DNA of 64,000 nt, taken from contig CM019704.1 of assembly GCA_009760885.1 (NCBI GenBank), forward strand, positions 11,430,303 to 11,494,302, given 5' to 3'. The notes under the pieces are model-generated. The model was not told the origin of the DNA. It saw only the letters and a program-made list of their open reading frames with translations, and ran no database searches. Below are positions 56,467 to 57,916 of this stretch, piece by piece. How positions within the stretch are numbered: the stretch's first letter is position 1; every line of letters starts with the position of its first letter. The translations under genes and the position numbers were made by a program. The stretch comes from Achatina immaculata (Eukaryota > Mollusca > Gastropoda > Stylommatophora > Achatinidae).

Positions 56467-57290
56467 ACATGAGCATAAAGCCAGAATGTTTTCACTGCTA
56501 CAAGAAAATTGTCACCAGAAAGACCAACTAAAAAAAAACAAACTAGTGAACATCTGAAAGGAATTGTTAACACACACACATACAACACAGAATAAGATGA
56601 CTGCAACATGAAAAGAATGAAAGAGATTACCTGAGGCACGTCCAACCACTTCTCAGCAGCATCCATGGCCTCCTTGGCATTTGCCGTTCCTTTTTTTGGG
56701 TCCCAGCCCGCCCAGTTTGGGCACAGACCTGCAGCGCCAGAATTAATATTTAATTAGTGTGCTGATGGTTCAAACTGAAAAGGCCATGTTACGAAAACAA
56801 AGCCCACCCATGTCAAACTACAACAACGATACTGTAATAATTATCTGGGACTATGCTCACAGACTGGCTCAGGTAACAGAATAACAGTGCCTAACTTGCC
56901 AGTAGTTTCACATGATACAAACCAAGGGACAATCAATACTCCATACAAACTCTTCAGATCACTGTTTCAAACTTATTCTCTTTTCCACTCTTAATATTAC
57001 ATTCTACCAAGCACAATCAAATCTAACTAATACATTACCAGGCCCGACAGCGTTCACCAGAGCACCAATTGCCCTGCCATCATTCCAGTCAGTGGTAAAA
57101 TTGTTGATAGGTAGATTTGGAACTTTCGCCTGGATCCAGTTCAGTAACCTCTGCTTCGGTGTGGGAGCCTTGTCCGAGGGCGTGGGTTCCTCTCCCTCCC
57201 ACATGGGCATGGAAATGGAGTAATGAAGAATGAGGGTCCATATCAAACCTAAGATCAGCTTCAGCCTTCTGTCCACAATGTCTGTACTGT
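3344..57290 (-). CDS. FLN: Filamin gene, partial (CH domains to Ig repeat 11), split into 19 exons plus a duplicated CH2 exon pair
   Basis: Filamins are cytoplasmic actin crosslinkers: an N-terminal pair of calponin-homology domains binds F-actin and a rod of Ig-like repeats mediates dimerisation and partner binding. Seen here in order: end of CH1 ([17 protein letters not shown]), CH2, an Ala/Pro linker, then Ig repeats marked by recurring KVxAYGPGL, FTVDT, DNxDGT and IPxSPF motifs. I count ten full repeats and the start of an eleventh; family members usually have about 20-24, so the 3' half lies outside the window. All exon joins were placed at GT-AG sites with matching phases; many introns are phase 1 and split the Gly of a PG turn. 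The start codon and first half of CH1 lie beyond 64000. Problems: a duplicated CH2 exon pair and a one-base deletion at 6422-6531. Family assignment is firm; exact orthology is not testable here. Confidence 0.95.
3501..4287. repeat. Partial triplication of an exon's acceptor and first bases (78-bp unit)
   Basis: The stretch starting atggaaggggctgcctgtta at 3501 recurs 78 bp later at 3579, and a diverged version (atgaaagggactgcctgtta) recurs at 4259. The unit spans the first 14 bases of the filamin exon at 3344-3514, its 3' splice site and upstream intron. The second unit has been split by a MITE at 3617-4215. Only the left-most copy is followed by a full exon, so the others are decoy acceptors. 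Confidence 0.85.
3617..4215. mobile_element. pogo/Tigger-like MITE with TA target duplication
   Basis: Terminal inverted repeats: left CAGAAGTACCTCGGTATACA and right, reverse complemented, CAGTGGTACCTCTGTATACA, continuing to ATC on both sides. The element is flanked by TA on both sides (3615-3616, 4216-4217). The CAGTGGTACCTCG end is characteristic of pogo/Tigger-type Tc1-mariner elements. About 600 bp with no transposase, so non-autonomous. Removing it restores a continuous 78-bp repeat unit, which confirms the boundaries. Confidence 0.8.
4509..4858. repeat. Dispersed repeat X, copy 1
   Basis: About 350 bp that matches 52670-53030 closely from tgacccatagctgaccaaga through cagttacagggagtt. 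It contains no convincing coding frame or terminal inverted repeat. A third, more diverged fragment appears near 27390-27480 in the opposite orientation. Nature unknown: an old SINE or a LINE untranslated region are both possible. It is preceded (4430-4508) by a doubled segment containing aggacacactgtcccatgt. Confidence 0.65.
4977..5189 (-). CDS. FLN: Filamin exon W18: most of Ig repeat 10
   Basis: 213 bp, phase 1 at both ends, acceptor gaaatag, donor GTAAGA. Encodes [60 protein letters not shown] and the KFNDRHIPG strand. These are the standard elements of a filamin Ig domain. The upstream exon W17 should supply KVKAYGPG, but only after a frameshift. Confidence 0.94.
5190..5940. other. Intron sequence without recognised features
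   Basis: I see no exon, tandem array or TE coding in this 750-bp stretch beyond scattered AT-rich sequence. Confidence 0.5.
5950..6395 (+). mobile_element. 3' remnant of another RNase-H LINE
   Basis: The plus strand reads (with frameshifts) as the C-terminal RNase H motif [20 protein letters not shown] near 6070-6130, followed by sequence reading [15 protein letters not shown]. The distal 200 bp match 19220-19470, including the shared stretch gcggag...ggactgtcctgaatg near the end. This is therefore a second RNase-H LINE family, different from the one at 1-3116. Heavily decayed. Confidence 0.6.
6422..6531 (-). CDS. FLN: Filamin exon W17: end of Ig repeat 9, one-base deletion
   Basis: 110 bp between acceptor tatcacag and donor GTAAGT. 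Every neighbouring phase-1/phase-1 exon is a multiple of three; this one is one base short. The first part reads [20 protein letters not shown] then TAV. After the bases GTACC the frame must shift by +1 to read [13 protein letters not shown], the expected start of repeat 10. Unshifted, the frame meets TGA within the exon. The site is the GTACCGG at about 6459-6465. It may be an assembly or sequencing error, a true null allele, or decay; the sequence alone cannot decide. Confidence 0.9.
6754..7442. mobile_element. piggyBac-like MITE flanked by TTAA
   Basis: Left end TTAACCATTTCCGTGCC (6754) and right end GGCACGGGAAGGGTTAA (7442) are imperfect inverted repeats, with TTAA on both sides, the piggyBac target. 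The inner sequence has no transposase. The flanks resemble each other (aaggacaggttt... on both sides), so it appears to have inserted in a short local repeat. Superfamily assignment rests on TTAA and end similarity only. Confidence 0.65.
7618..7960 (+). mobile_element. LINE family C, 3' fragment
   Basis: Matches the other copies of family C (20032-22060, 35200-35700, 41004-41603, 53970-54455). The translation follows [10 protein letters not shown]..., [22 protein letters not shown] and [15 protein letters not shown], with frameshifts. This is the C-terminal region of an RTE-like reverse transcriptase ORF. Ends degenerate before the usual gtgacgtttaa terminus. Confidence 0.75.
8093..8266 (-). 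CDS. FLN: Filamin exon W16: central part of Ig repeat 9
   Basis: 174 bp, phase 1 both ends, acceptor tctctctag, donor GTAAAT. Encodes [38 protein letters not shown] and [18 protein letters not shown]. The [10 protein letters not shown] segment is the usual central strand pair of filamin repeats. Confidence 0.95.
8267..8819. other. Intron sequence without recognised features
   Basis: AT-rich intron between the exon at 8093-8266 and the LINE beginning near 8820. A small open frame here has no family signature. Nothing else supported. Confidence 0.5.
8820..10130 (+). mobile_element. 5'-truncated RNase-H LINE with largely open C-terminal frame
   Basis: One open frame runs from about 8826 to 9819. 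It begins after the RT ([24 protein letters not shown]) and includes an RNase H domain. The expected acidic residues are visible: D in YTDESAH, E in [10 protein letters not shown] in [12 protein letters not shown] and D in [11 protein letters not shown] frameshift near 9817 separates a C-terminal part with the zinc-knuckle-like [17 protein letters not shown], ending at 10097, followed by a GAA-rich tail (10105-10125). The first acidic motif has TDES where TDGS is usual. Related to but distinct from 1-3116. Antisense to filamin. Confidence 0.82.
10130..10577. other. Intron stretch with a short 31-bp doublet
   Basis: The only structure seen is a tandem pair of gtggataatgggacagtgga... at about 10395-10455. 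No coding or TE signal recognised. Confidence 0.5.
10578..11150 (-). CDS. FLN: Filamin exon W15: most of Ig repeat 7, all of repeat 8, start of repeat 9
   Basis: At 573 bp this is the largest exon in the window. Phase 1 both ends, acceptor cttgtag, donor GTAAAC. Repeat 7: [20 protein letters not shown] to [11 protein letters not shown]. Repeat 8: [74 protein letters not shown]. It closes with [14 protein letters not shown], the start of repeat 9. Repeat 7 has an unusual first half: [16 protein letters not shown] replaces the common GPGLE...FTVDT wording. Its GC content is visibly higher than that of the surrounding introns. Confidence 0.97.
11426..11650 (-). CDS. FLN: Filamin exon W14: most of Ig repeat 6, start of repeat 7
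   Basis: 225 bp, phase 1 both ends, acceptor tatgtag, donor GTAAGT. Encodes [58 protein letters not shown] and [14 protein letters not shown]. Confidence 0.95.
11905..12055. mobile_element. Probable hAT-type MITE
   Basis: Ends ctcttaacctgggctcca (left) and aaaaaaggttaagaaca (right) are inverted around the core TTCTTAACCT, and gaggggtcc and gggggccc lie inside. The wording is typical of hAT/Charlie-type non-autonomous elements. I could not establish an 8-bp target duplication, so confidence is low. Confidence 0.4.
12335..12455 (-). CDS. FLN: Filamin exon W13: start of Ig repeat 6
   Basis: 121 bp, phase 0 in and phase 1 out. Encodes [37 protein letters not shown] and GPG. Acceptor tatttgag is a weak polypyrimidine site. 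The donor CAG|GTCATT matches only at GT and the upstream CAG, the weakest donor among these exons. The position is fixed by the conserved split PG turn and by phase with W14. Confidence 0.9.
13128..13241 (-). CDS. FLN: Filamin exon W12: second half of Ig repeat 5
   Basis: 114 bp, phase 0 both ends, acceptor gttatag, donor GTAAGT. Encodes [38 protein letters not shown]. Confidence 0.95.
13503..13646 (-). CDS. FLN: Filamin exon W11: first half of Ig repeat 5
   Basis: 144 bp, phase 0 both ends, acceptor cctttcag, donor GTAACA. Encodes [48 protein letters not shown]. Confidence 0.95.
13980..14638. repeat. 53-bp minisatellite, about 12 copies
   Basis: The unit contains gtagaagcaagctggtgtca and ends tgtttaccatatg; each copy carries the palindrome CCATATGG. 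Copies differ mainly at c/t after ggtg and at cataac versus cacaac. It shares the core catctggggcat with the adjacent 31-bp array, which suggests a common origin. Confidence 0.9.
14695..15035. repeat. 31-bp minisatellite, about 11 copies
   Basis: The unit includes cattttgtgctttcatgtgt and catctggggg. Because 31 is not a multiple of three and the unit lacks stops in all forward frames, it produces three overlapping open frames of 130-178 codons (14577-15286) with Cys/Phe/His-rich repeats. I do not regard these as genes. Confidence 0.9.
15040..15980. other. Intron stretch, only a weak internal duplication
   Basis: A degenerate doublet built around aacagtgaaatatagt lies near 15418-15530. Otherwise AT-rich with an A-run at 15327; no supported gene. 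Confidence 0.5.
15985..17150 (-). mobile_element. Decayed DNA transposon with mariner/Tc1-superfamily-like transposase
   Basis: Read on the minus strand with frameshifts. The N-terminal helix-turn-helix region reads [19 protein letters not shown] then [13 protein letters not shown] near 16930-16820. Middle fragments follow near 16320-16550. The C-terminus reads [19 protein letters not shown] and [14 protein letters not shown] near 16220-16050. In related transposases the DFFLW motif follows the last catalytic Asp; here it is PPDFYLW. Many stops. Terminal repeats were not resolved, so the ends are approximate. Confidence 0.7.
17690..17880 (-). CDS. FLN: Filamin exon W10: most of Ig repeat 4
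   Basis: 191 bp, phase 1 in and 0 out, acceptor cattttag, donor GTTTGT. Encodes [63 protein letters not shown]. The usual IPGSPF is IPKSPY here. Confidence 0.95.
17881..19215. other. Intron stretch with a possible old transposon fragment
   Basis: Near 18080-18260 there is repeated agactcgagtcaaatgactc wording of a kind seen at ends of common invertebrate DNA transposons. I could not delimit ends or a target duplication. The rest shows no recognisable feature. Confidence 0.35.
19220..19470 (+). mobile_element. 3' remnant of the RNase-H LINE also seen at 5950-6395
   Basis: Aligns by eye with 6180-6390: agagtgctggcaggaaatctgaact here against gggtgctggtagaaattctgaact there, then the shared ggcggag...ctgtcctgaatg. 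Too decayed to show a frame. Confidence 0.5.
19699..19819 (-). CDS. FLN: Filamin exon W9: start of Ig repeat 4
   Basis: 121 bp, phase 0 in and phase 1 out, acceptor ttgatag, donor GTAAGT. Encodes [41 protein letters not shown]. Confidence 0.95.
20032..22060 (-). mobile_element. LINE family C copy split by a Penelope-like element
   Basis: Left part 20032-20367 and right part 21811-22060 are contiguous in other copies (41004-41603). Both read as the C-terminal region of an RTE-like ORF on the minus strand. The 3' terminus is the conserved sequence ending in the reverse complement of acatcacatagggc. The 12-bp sequence TGTTTTCAAAAG occurs at both edges of the interruption (20356-20367, 21811-21822). 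Confidence 0.85.
20368..21810 (+). mobile_element. Penelope-like element, 5'-truncated, with inverted tail and GIY-YIG remnant
   Basis: The body (about 20546-21810) encodes the region after the RT ([23 protein letters not shown]-like linker, [15 protein letters not shown]). The Cys motif [10 protein letters not shown] follows, then, after a frameshift near 21055, the GIY-YIG endonuclease stretch [25 protein letters not shown] next to a Penelope-type RT is diagnostic of the group. The 3' tail (gtaataaagctgctcctact) is repeated inverted at the left end (20368-20545). A 12-bp target duplication TGTTTTCAAAAG flanks it. Non-functional because of truncation and frameshift. Confidence 0.88.
22060..22450. 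repeat. Degenerate tandem repeat with an embedded LINE B fragment
   Basis: Irregular units contain taaggtcactgagtatagga and gtgttatatgcagtatgtag. Within it, 22183-22300 (plus) matches the 3' end of LINE family B: reading [15 protein letters not shown], then a stop inside an (AATG)n tail. Confidence 0.7.
22450..23226. other. Intron stretch, pyrimidine-rich, nothing recognised
   Basis: A T/C-rich stretch around 22830-23110 gives long open frames of low complexity rich in Phe, Ile and Leu. No family signature, and I do not call a gene. Confidence 0.5.
23227..23369 (-). CDS. FLN: Filamin exon W8: second half of Ig repeat 3
   Basis: 143 bp, phase 1 in and 0 out, acceptor tatccacag, donor GTGAGC. 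Encodes [46 protein letters not shown]. The acceptor and the first 9 exon bases are the first unit of the 37-bp array that fills the preceding intron. The polypyrimidine tract is poor (ttttctgatcatatccacag). Confidence 0.93.
23361..24400. repeat. 37-bp minisatellite, about 28 copies, made from an exon boundary
   Basis: Unit gaacaccacctgtggatatg followed by atcagaaaacagagtat, with a/g variants. On the gene strand each unit reads catatccacag|GTGGTGTTC, identical to the 3' splice site and first nine bases of filamin exon W8, which overlaps the array by nine bases. About 28 copies of the same acceptor therefore lie in tandem upstream of the exon. Confidence 0.93.
24845..25150. repeat. 58-bp minisatellite, 5 copies
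   Basis: Near-perfect tandem units containing tatgtgccacacacacttgg and tgcttcctatattcttgctg. Very low divergence between units suggests recent expansion or assembly collapse/expansion. Confidence 0.9.
25255..26220 (-). mobile_element. LINE family B remnant (RTE-like reverse transcriptase)
   Basis: The minus strand includes [20 protein letters not shown] and [19 protein letters not shown] (26200-25970). These correspond to RT motifs whose usual forms are VRQGCxLSPxLF and YADD; the catalytic YADD is YAND here. The distal part continues to the 3' end wording shared with 22183-22300 and 59908-60235. Many stops between fragments. Confidence 0.78.
26314..26451 (-). CDS. FLN: Filamin exon W7: first half of Ig repeat 3
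   Basis: 138 bp, phase 1 both ends, acceptor atctacag, donor GTGAGT. Encodes [45 protein letters not shown]. Where most repeats have YGPGL, this one reads YATGRGI. Confidence 0.94.
26790..27090. repeat. 49-bp AT-rich minisatellite, about 5-6 copies
   Basis: Units contain atatctgataatggtgatat and acattacatcagaagcaga. Moderately diverged at the left edge. Confidence 0.8.
27249..27389. repeat. 47-bp triplication inside a dispersed repeat X fragment
   Basis: Three units start at 27249, 27296 and 27343 (ggactgtgcaagacttcttt...). Each contains the perfect inverted repeat ACTTCT-TT-AGAAGT. The following sequence (27390-27480, acaggtcttggtcagctat...) resembles dispersed repeat X (52670-53030) in reverse orientation. 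Confidence 0.8.
27500..27945. repeat. 50-bp minisatellite, about 8-9 copies, each with a hairpin
   Basis: Units contain agagatctacatcagatgta and tatctgatggtggtgatagc. CATCAGAT...ATCTGATG in each unit are exact reverse complements about 6 bases apart, so every unit can fold on itself. The sequence is related to the array at 26790-27090. Confidence 0.85.
28575..28850 (+). other. Unassigned 91-codon open frame, TE remnant possible
   Basis: Reads [19 protein letters not shown] ... [20 protein letters not shown]. It looks like a real protein fragment (mixed composition, amphipathic segments), not low complexity, but I recognise no family. It sits in the intron between W6 and W7, antisense to filamin, close to LINE remnants. 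A LINE ORF1 or gag-like origin is possible, but so is chance. Confidence 0.25.
28970..29620 (-). mobile_element. Old RTE-like LINE remnant
   Basis: Minus-strand fragment near 29216-29400 reads [20 protein letters not shown], closely resembling LINE A wording ([19 protein letters not shown]). More diverged than the LINE A copies at 34-45 kb. Confidence 0.65.
29917..31688 (+). mobile_element. Mariner-family transposon, interrupted by a LINE
   Basis: Terminal inverted repeats CAAGAGGTGATTGATAAGTT (left) and the reverse complement of the right end, TGAGGGTGATTGATAAGTT, flanked by TA. Transposase pieces: N-terminal HTH ([29 protein letters not shown]) from 30077; [12 protein letters not shown] near 30520; [11 protein letters not shown] near 30787; [12 protein letters not shown] near 30888-30919. 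Then comes a LINE insertion, and [20 protein letters not shown] at 31450-31620. The catalytic DD34D positions are readable, but stops and frameshifts make it inactive. Sister copy at 61185-62535. Confidence 0.92.
30920..31434 (-). mobile_element. LINE family A fragment nested in the mariner, with 12-bp target duplication
   Basis: A 515-bp 5'-truncated copy ending in (GAT)n on the minus strand (catcatcatcagg on plus). The target duplication TATTACCTGTTT occurs at 30908-30919 and 31435-31446; deleting the insert restores the mariner reading [11 protein letters not shown]. Corresponds to the C-terminal part of the 44377-45207 copy. Confidence 0.93.
31935..32195 (+). mobile_element. RTE-like LINE 3' fragment with (GAA)n tail
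   Basis: Reads RGRPRQ, then [14 protein letters not shown] and NEP-WLRK with shifts, followed by nine GAA repeats (32165-32192). RGRPR near the C-terminus is shared with the other RTE-like families here, but the tail is different. Confidence 0.6.
32196..32999. other. Intron stretch with a weak catgtaacatcact repeat
   Basis: An irregular repeat built on tgtaacatcactcctagaaa occupies about 32700-32900. Nothing else recognised. Confidence 0.5.
33000..33385. repeat. 55-60-bp minisatellite, about 7 diverged copies
   Basis: Units contain attatgtcagacaactgcac and gttgtggtaggtagcaacag. Internal deletions vary unit length. Confidence 0.8.
33430..34000 (+). mobile_element. Old RTE-like LINE 3' remnant, followed by a 70-bp doublet
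   Basis: The plus strand reads [20 protein letters not shown] and [11 protein letters not shown] with stops, resembling the [10 protein letters not shown] region of LINE A. From about 33866 a segment containing gcacagcagctaatcat is repeated at about 33935. Confidence 0.6.
34119..34579 (-). mobile_element. LINE family A, 3' fragment inserted in an (AT)n run
   Basis: Minus strand, ending in (GAT)n at 34119. Matches 43260-43700 and 44377-44840. (AT)n runs lie on both sides (34099-34118 and 34578-34592), consistent with insertion into a simple repeat. Confidence 0.9.
34600..35195. other. Intron stretch without recognised features
   Basis: No coding, tandem or terminal-repeat structure seen. Confidence 0.5.
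35200..35695 (+). mobile_element. LINE family C, 3' end
   Basis: Begins caaaaaccaagttaagacta and ends near gtgacgtttaacggcacaag aaggatgtaag. Translation pieces: [27 protein letters not shown]. The shared terminus defines the family's 3' end. Confidence 0.85.
36162..36368 (-). CDS. FLN: Filamin exon W6: most of Ig repeat 2
   Basis: 207 bp, phase 1 both ends, acceptor tctcctcag, donor GTAGCT. Encodes [68 protein letters not shown]. Confidence 0.95.
36778..37650. repeat. 78-bp minisatellite, 11 copies
   Basis: Units contain tgctgataagcttctcttag and atctactccgctacagaaat; ataagcttct recurs at 36821, 36899, 36977 and so on. On the gene strand each unit contains cttttatttctgtag, a good 3' splice site look-alike. 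It lies in the intron between W5 and W6. Confidence 0.93.
37820..37982 (-). CDS. FLN: Filamin exon W5: end of Ig repeat 1, start of repeat 2
   Basis: 163 bp, phase 0 in and 1 out, acceptor ctctatag, donor GTATGT. Encodes [54 protein letters not shown]. Confidence 0.95.
37983..38770. other. Intron stretch, weakly repetitive
   Basis: Around 38490-38660 short phrases such as atgtgactaa and atgatgtgaa recur irregularly. No array with a fixed period and no coding signal. Confidence 0.45.
38771..38848 (-). CDS. FLN: Filamin exon W4: centre of Ig repeat 1
   Basis: 78 bp, the smallest coding exon here; phase 0 both ends, acceptor tttcttgcag, donor GTAAAT. Encodes [26 protein letters not shown]. In other repeats this segment is part of a larger exon. 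Confidence 0.93.
39015..40520 (+). mobile_element. Tc1-like transposon, inactive
   Basis: Terminal inverted repeats TACCGTTCTAAAAAAGAAAC and (right end reverse complement) TACTGTTCAAAAAAAGAAAT, flanked by TA. Transposase traces: [20 protein letters not shown] near 39340; [17 protein letters not shown] near 39460; FLQDNA near 40020; [12 protein letters not shown] near 40120, the C-terminal Glu motif of Tc1-type DD34E enzymes. Many stops and frameshifts. Confidence 0.9.
41004..41603 (-). mobile_element. LINE family C 3' fragment in the minisatellite
   Basis: Minus strand, same 3' terminus as the other copies (at 41004). The reading [20 protein letters not shown] (41430-41370) is followed by stops and shifts. 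AAAAGCTATA on both sides (40994-41003, 41604-41613) looks like a target duplication, though it is also part of the array unit. Confidence 0.85.
42626..43711 (+). mobile_element. LINE family A, RT domain with YADD box
   Basis: 5'-truncated RTE-like LINE. One frame of about 200 codons from 42630 to 43241 has [53 protein letters not shown] and [14 protein letters not shown]. These match RT motifs A, B, C and the region after them. A frameshift near 43205 breaks it before [20 protein letters not shown]. Ends in (GAT)n. High similarity to 44377-45207 in reverse orientation. Confidence 0.92.
44377..45207 (-). mobile_element. LINE family A, best-preserved C-terminal half
   Basis: The frame is open from the 5' truncation at 45207 to the stop at 44386. 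It contains [55 protein letters not shown] and [17 protein letters not shown], ending SRHGT. The stop codon TGA is the first unit of the (ATG/GAT)n tail, an economical 3' end also seen in RTE-type elements. Clade assignment by motif wording only. Confidence 0.92.
45592..45906 (-). CDS. FLN: Filamin exon W3: CH2 C-terminus, Ala/Pro hinge, start of Ig repeat 1
   Basis: 315 bp, phase 0 both ends, acceptor atcaacag, donor GTGAGT. It completes CH2 ([32 protein letters not shown]), then an Ala/Pro/Lys linker ([20 protein letters not shown]) and the first strands of Ig1 ([36 protein letters not shown]). Vertebrate filamins have a much shorter, less biased stretch between CH2 and repeat 1. Confidence 0.97.
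45975..46600 (-). mobile_element. LINE remnant, region upstream of and into the RT domain
   Basis: Minus-strand frames read [20 protein letters not shown] and [20 protein letters not shown] (46551-46372), then [18 protein letters not shown] and [18 protein letters not shown] (46260-46080). This is the standard RT entry (KAPGxDGI ... WKxAxLIxLPKKG). Probably the 5' portion of one of the RTE-like families. Confidence 0.8.
46610..48685. other. Intron stretch without recognised genes
   Basis: A degenerate repeat with gtgctatgattttcttctcaatat-type phrases occurs around 47380-47535. A C-run lies at 48067-48076. No TE ends or coding detected in the remaining 2 kb. Confidence 0.45.
48690..49555. mobile_element. 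Penelope-like element tails arranged head-to-head (large foldback)
   Basis: 48690-49170 is the 3' UTR and tail of the Penelope-like family on the minus strand; 49190-49498 is the same tail on the plus strand, with flank-like sequence to 49555. Shared landmarks with 20368-21810 include gtaataaagctgctcctact and gaatctatactttatctcct. Arms of about 310 bp pair across a spacer of roughly 180 bp. No coding left. Confidence 0.85.
49575..52170. repeat. 34-bp satellite array, about 76 copies, with higher-order period
   Basis: The unit contains tgtgtgaaagctctggacaa and ttctgccactata; 33-bp variants have agccctgacaatt. Rare variant units recur at a constant distance: ggataactctgccactaaactgtatg at 50470 and 51212, and the ataccttgtg variant 742 bp apart (50221, 50963). 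So a 742-bp block was itself duplicated. Largest array in the window. Confidence 0.95.
52171..52660. other. Intron stretch without recognised features
   Basis: Nothing recognised between the satellite and dispersed repeat X. Confidence 0.5.
52665..53030. repeat. Dispersed repeat X, copy 2
   Basis: Matches 4509-4858 over about 350 bp with scattered substitutions, in the same orientation. See that entry for nature and uncertainty. Confidence 0.7.
53065..53945. repeat. 41-bp minisatellite, about 22 copies, with paired splice-site motifs on the gene strand
   Basis: Plus-strand unit: acttacagtgggctctggta then aacacggaggcaggaagaaag (a 37-bp form appears late). On the minus (gene) strand each unit reads cttcctgcctcc(g/a)tgtttaccag, then AGCCCACT, then GTAAGT. 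That is a pyrimidine-rich acceptor, 8 bases, and a donor matching consensus from +1 to +6. It lies in the 9-kb intron between CH2 and W3. Confidence 0.92.
53970..54455 (+). mobile_element. LINE family C, 3' end
   Basis: Begins acaaaaaccaagttaagatt and ends at gtgacgtttaatggt. Its last ~165 bp (from 54291) are included in the 1.66-kb tandem duplication, so a second partial copy lies at 55949-56110. Confidence 0.85.
54773..54805. repeat. (CT)n microsatellite
   Basis: 33 bp of CT; the duplicated copy at 56431-56463 has exactly the same length. For a fast-mutating locus this is notable and points to a very young duplication or an artefact. Confidence 0.95.
54971..55068 (-). CDS. FLN: Filamin exon W2d: duplicate of W2 (CH2)
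   Basis: 98 bp identical in coding to 56631-56728: [32 protein letters not shown]. Acceptor gcgctgcag, donor GTAATC both intact, phase 1 in and 0 out. Either this copy or 56631-56728 could serve the mRNA. Confidence 0.9.
55379..55630 (-). CDS. FLN: Filamin exon W1d: duplicate of W1 (end CH1 / start CH2)
   Basis: 252 bp, same as 57039-57290, splice sites intact. If spliced after W2 (phase 0), its phase-1 start gives a frameshift, and the tenth codon after the join is TGA. It is usable only if W1-W2 is skipped, or if it follows W1 directly. Confidence 0.9.
56631..56728 (-). CDS. FLN: Filamin exon W2: CH2 central part
   Basis: 98 bp, acceptor gcgctgcag, donor GTAATC. Encodes [20 protein letters not shown] and [12 protein letters not shown], continuing directly into LIRPEEM of W3. 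In known filamins this corresponds to the W..W..A..AM..A..WL..P stretch of CH2. Confidence 0.95.
57039..57290 (-). CDS. FLN: Filamin exon W1: end of CH1 and start of CH2
   Basis: 252 bp, phase 1 both ends, acceptor tattttccag, donor GTAATG. Encodes [40 protein letters not shown] (end of CH1 and linker), [20 protein letters not shown] and [20 protein letters not shown] (start of CH2). The [17 protein letters not shown] wording is the conserved actin-binding CH1 signature. The preceding exon is more than 6.7 kb upstream, outside the window. Confidence 0.97.
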
Positions 57291-57916
57291 CTGGAAAATA
57301 TGACAAGCGTATAAGCAAGATACTAACATACTGCAAACAGGGGGAATAGCAGACAGAGGAAAGAAACATATTCTCTACTACCCGTTCTACAGAAAAGAGT
57401 ATGGCTAGAATAAAGTACACACAGTTGGAAGACAGGATTTCTGTATTCTCCCAGCTCATCATATGTTCTATACTTGACCAAGCTGACTCAGTTTCTTCTC
57501 ATGTCCATATCTCCCTGTATTTATTTGTCCAGAAATTCTGCACAAACAGGACCAGACTAATCTTGTTCCTATGTAATCCATGTTACTTCATTTTTTGAAA
57601 AAAAAAAGAAAAAAGAAACTGCTATTCTCCTGGAAATAAAGTTATCGAGGAATGTGTTGAAGCCAGTAGAATATGTTATGTGATAGAATCAAGAAATCAG
57701 ATTGGATTCAGTCGTATTTATTCACTCTATACGATGTGGCATAGGAAAGTTTCCTGACTGCACTTGCTATGACTGTACCGTTCCACAGATACCAGCTGGG
57801 CTCCGAAGGTCATTCCTGCCGTGCCTGCTGAACACGCCCACTGGCCTGTCTACACGTGTTCAGTTTGTACATGCAGTTTTGTGAGCCTGTGTTAGGAGCG
57901 CTCTGTGATCGTTACG

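Larger units (their letters stand above)
54291..57608. repeat. 1.66-kb tandem duplication containing two filamin CH2 exons
   Basis: Copy 1 is 54291-55948 and copy 2 is 55949-57608. By eye they differ at about four substitutions and one 2-bp indel in a CA run (over 99.5% identity), including identical introns. The junction lies in A-rich sequence (gaaaaaaatg / gaaaaaagaaa), one side of it within a LINE 3' end. Such identity means a very recent duplication or an assembly artefact, for example an unmerged haplotype or read-overlap error. Confidence 0.95.
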
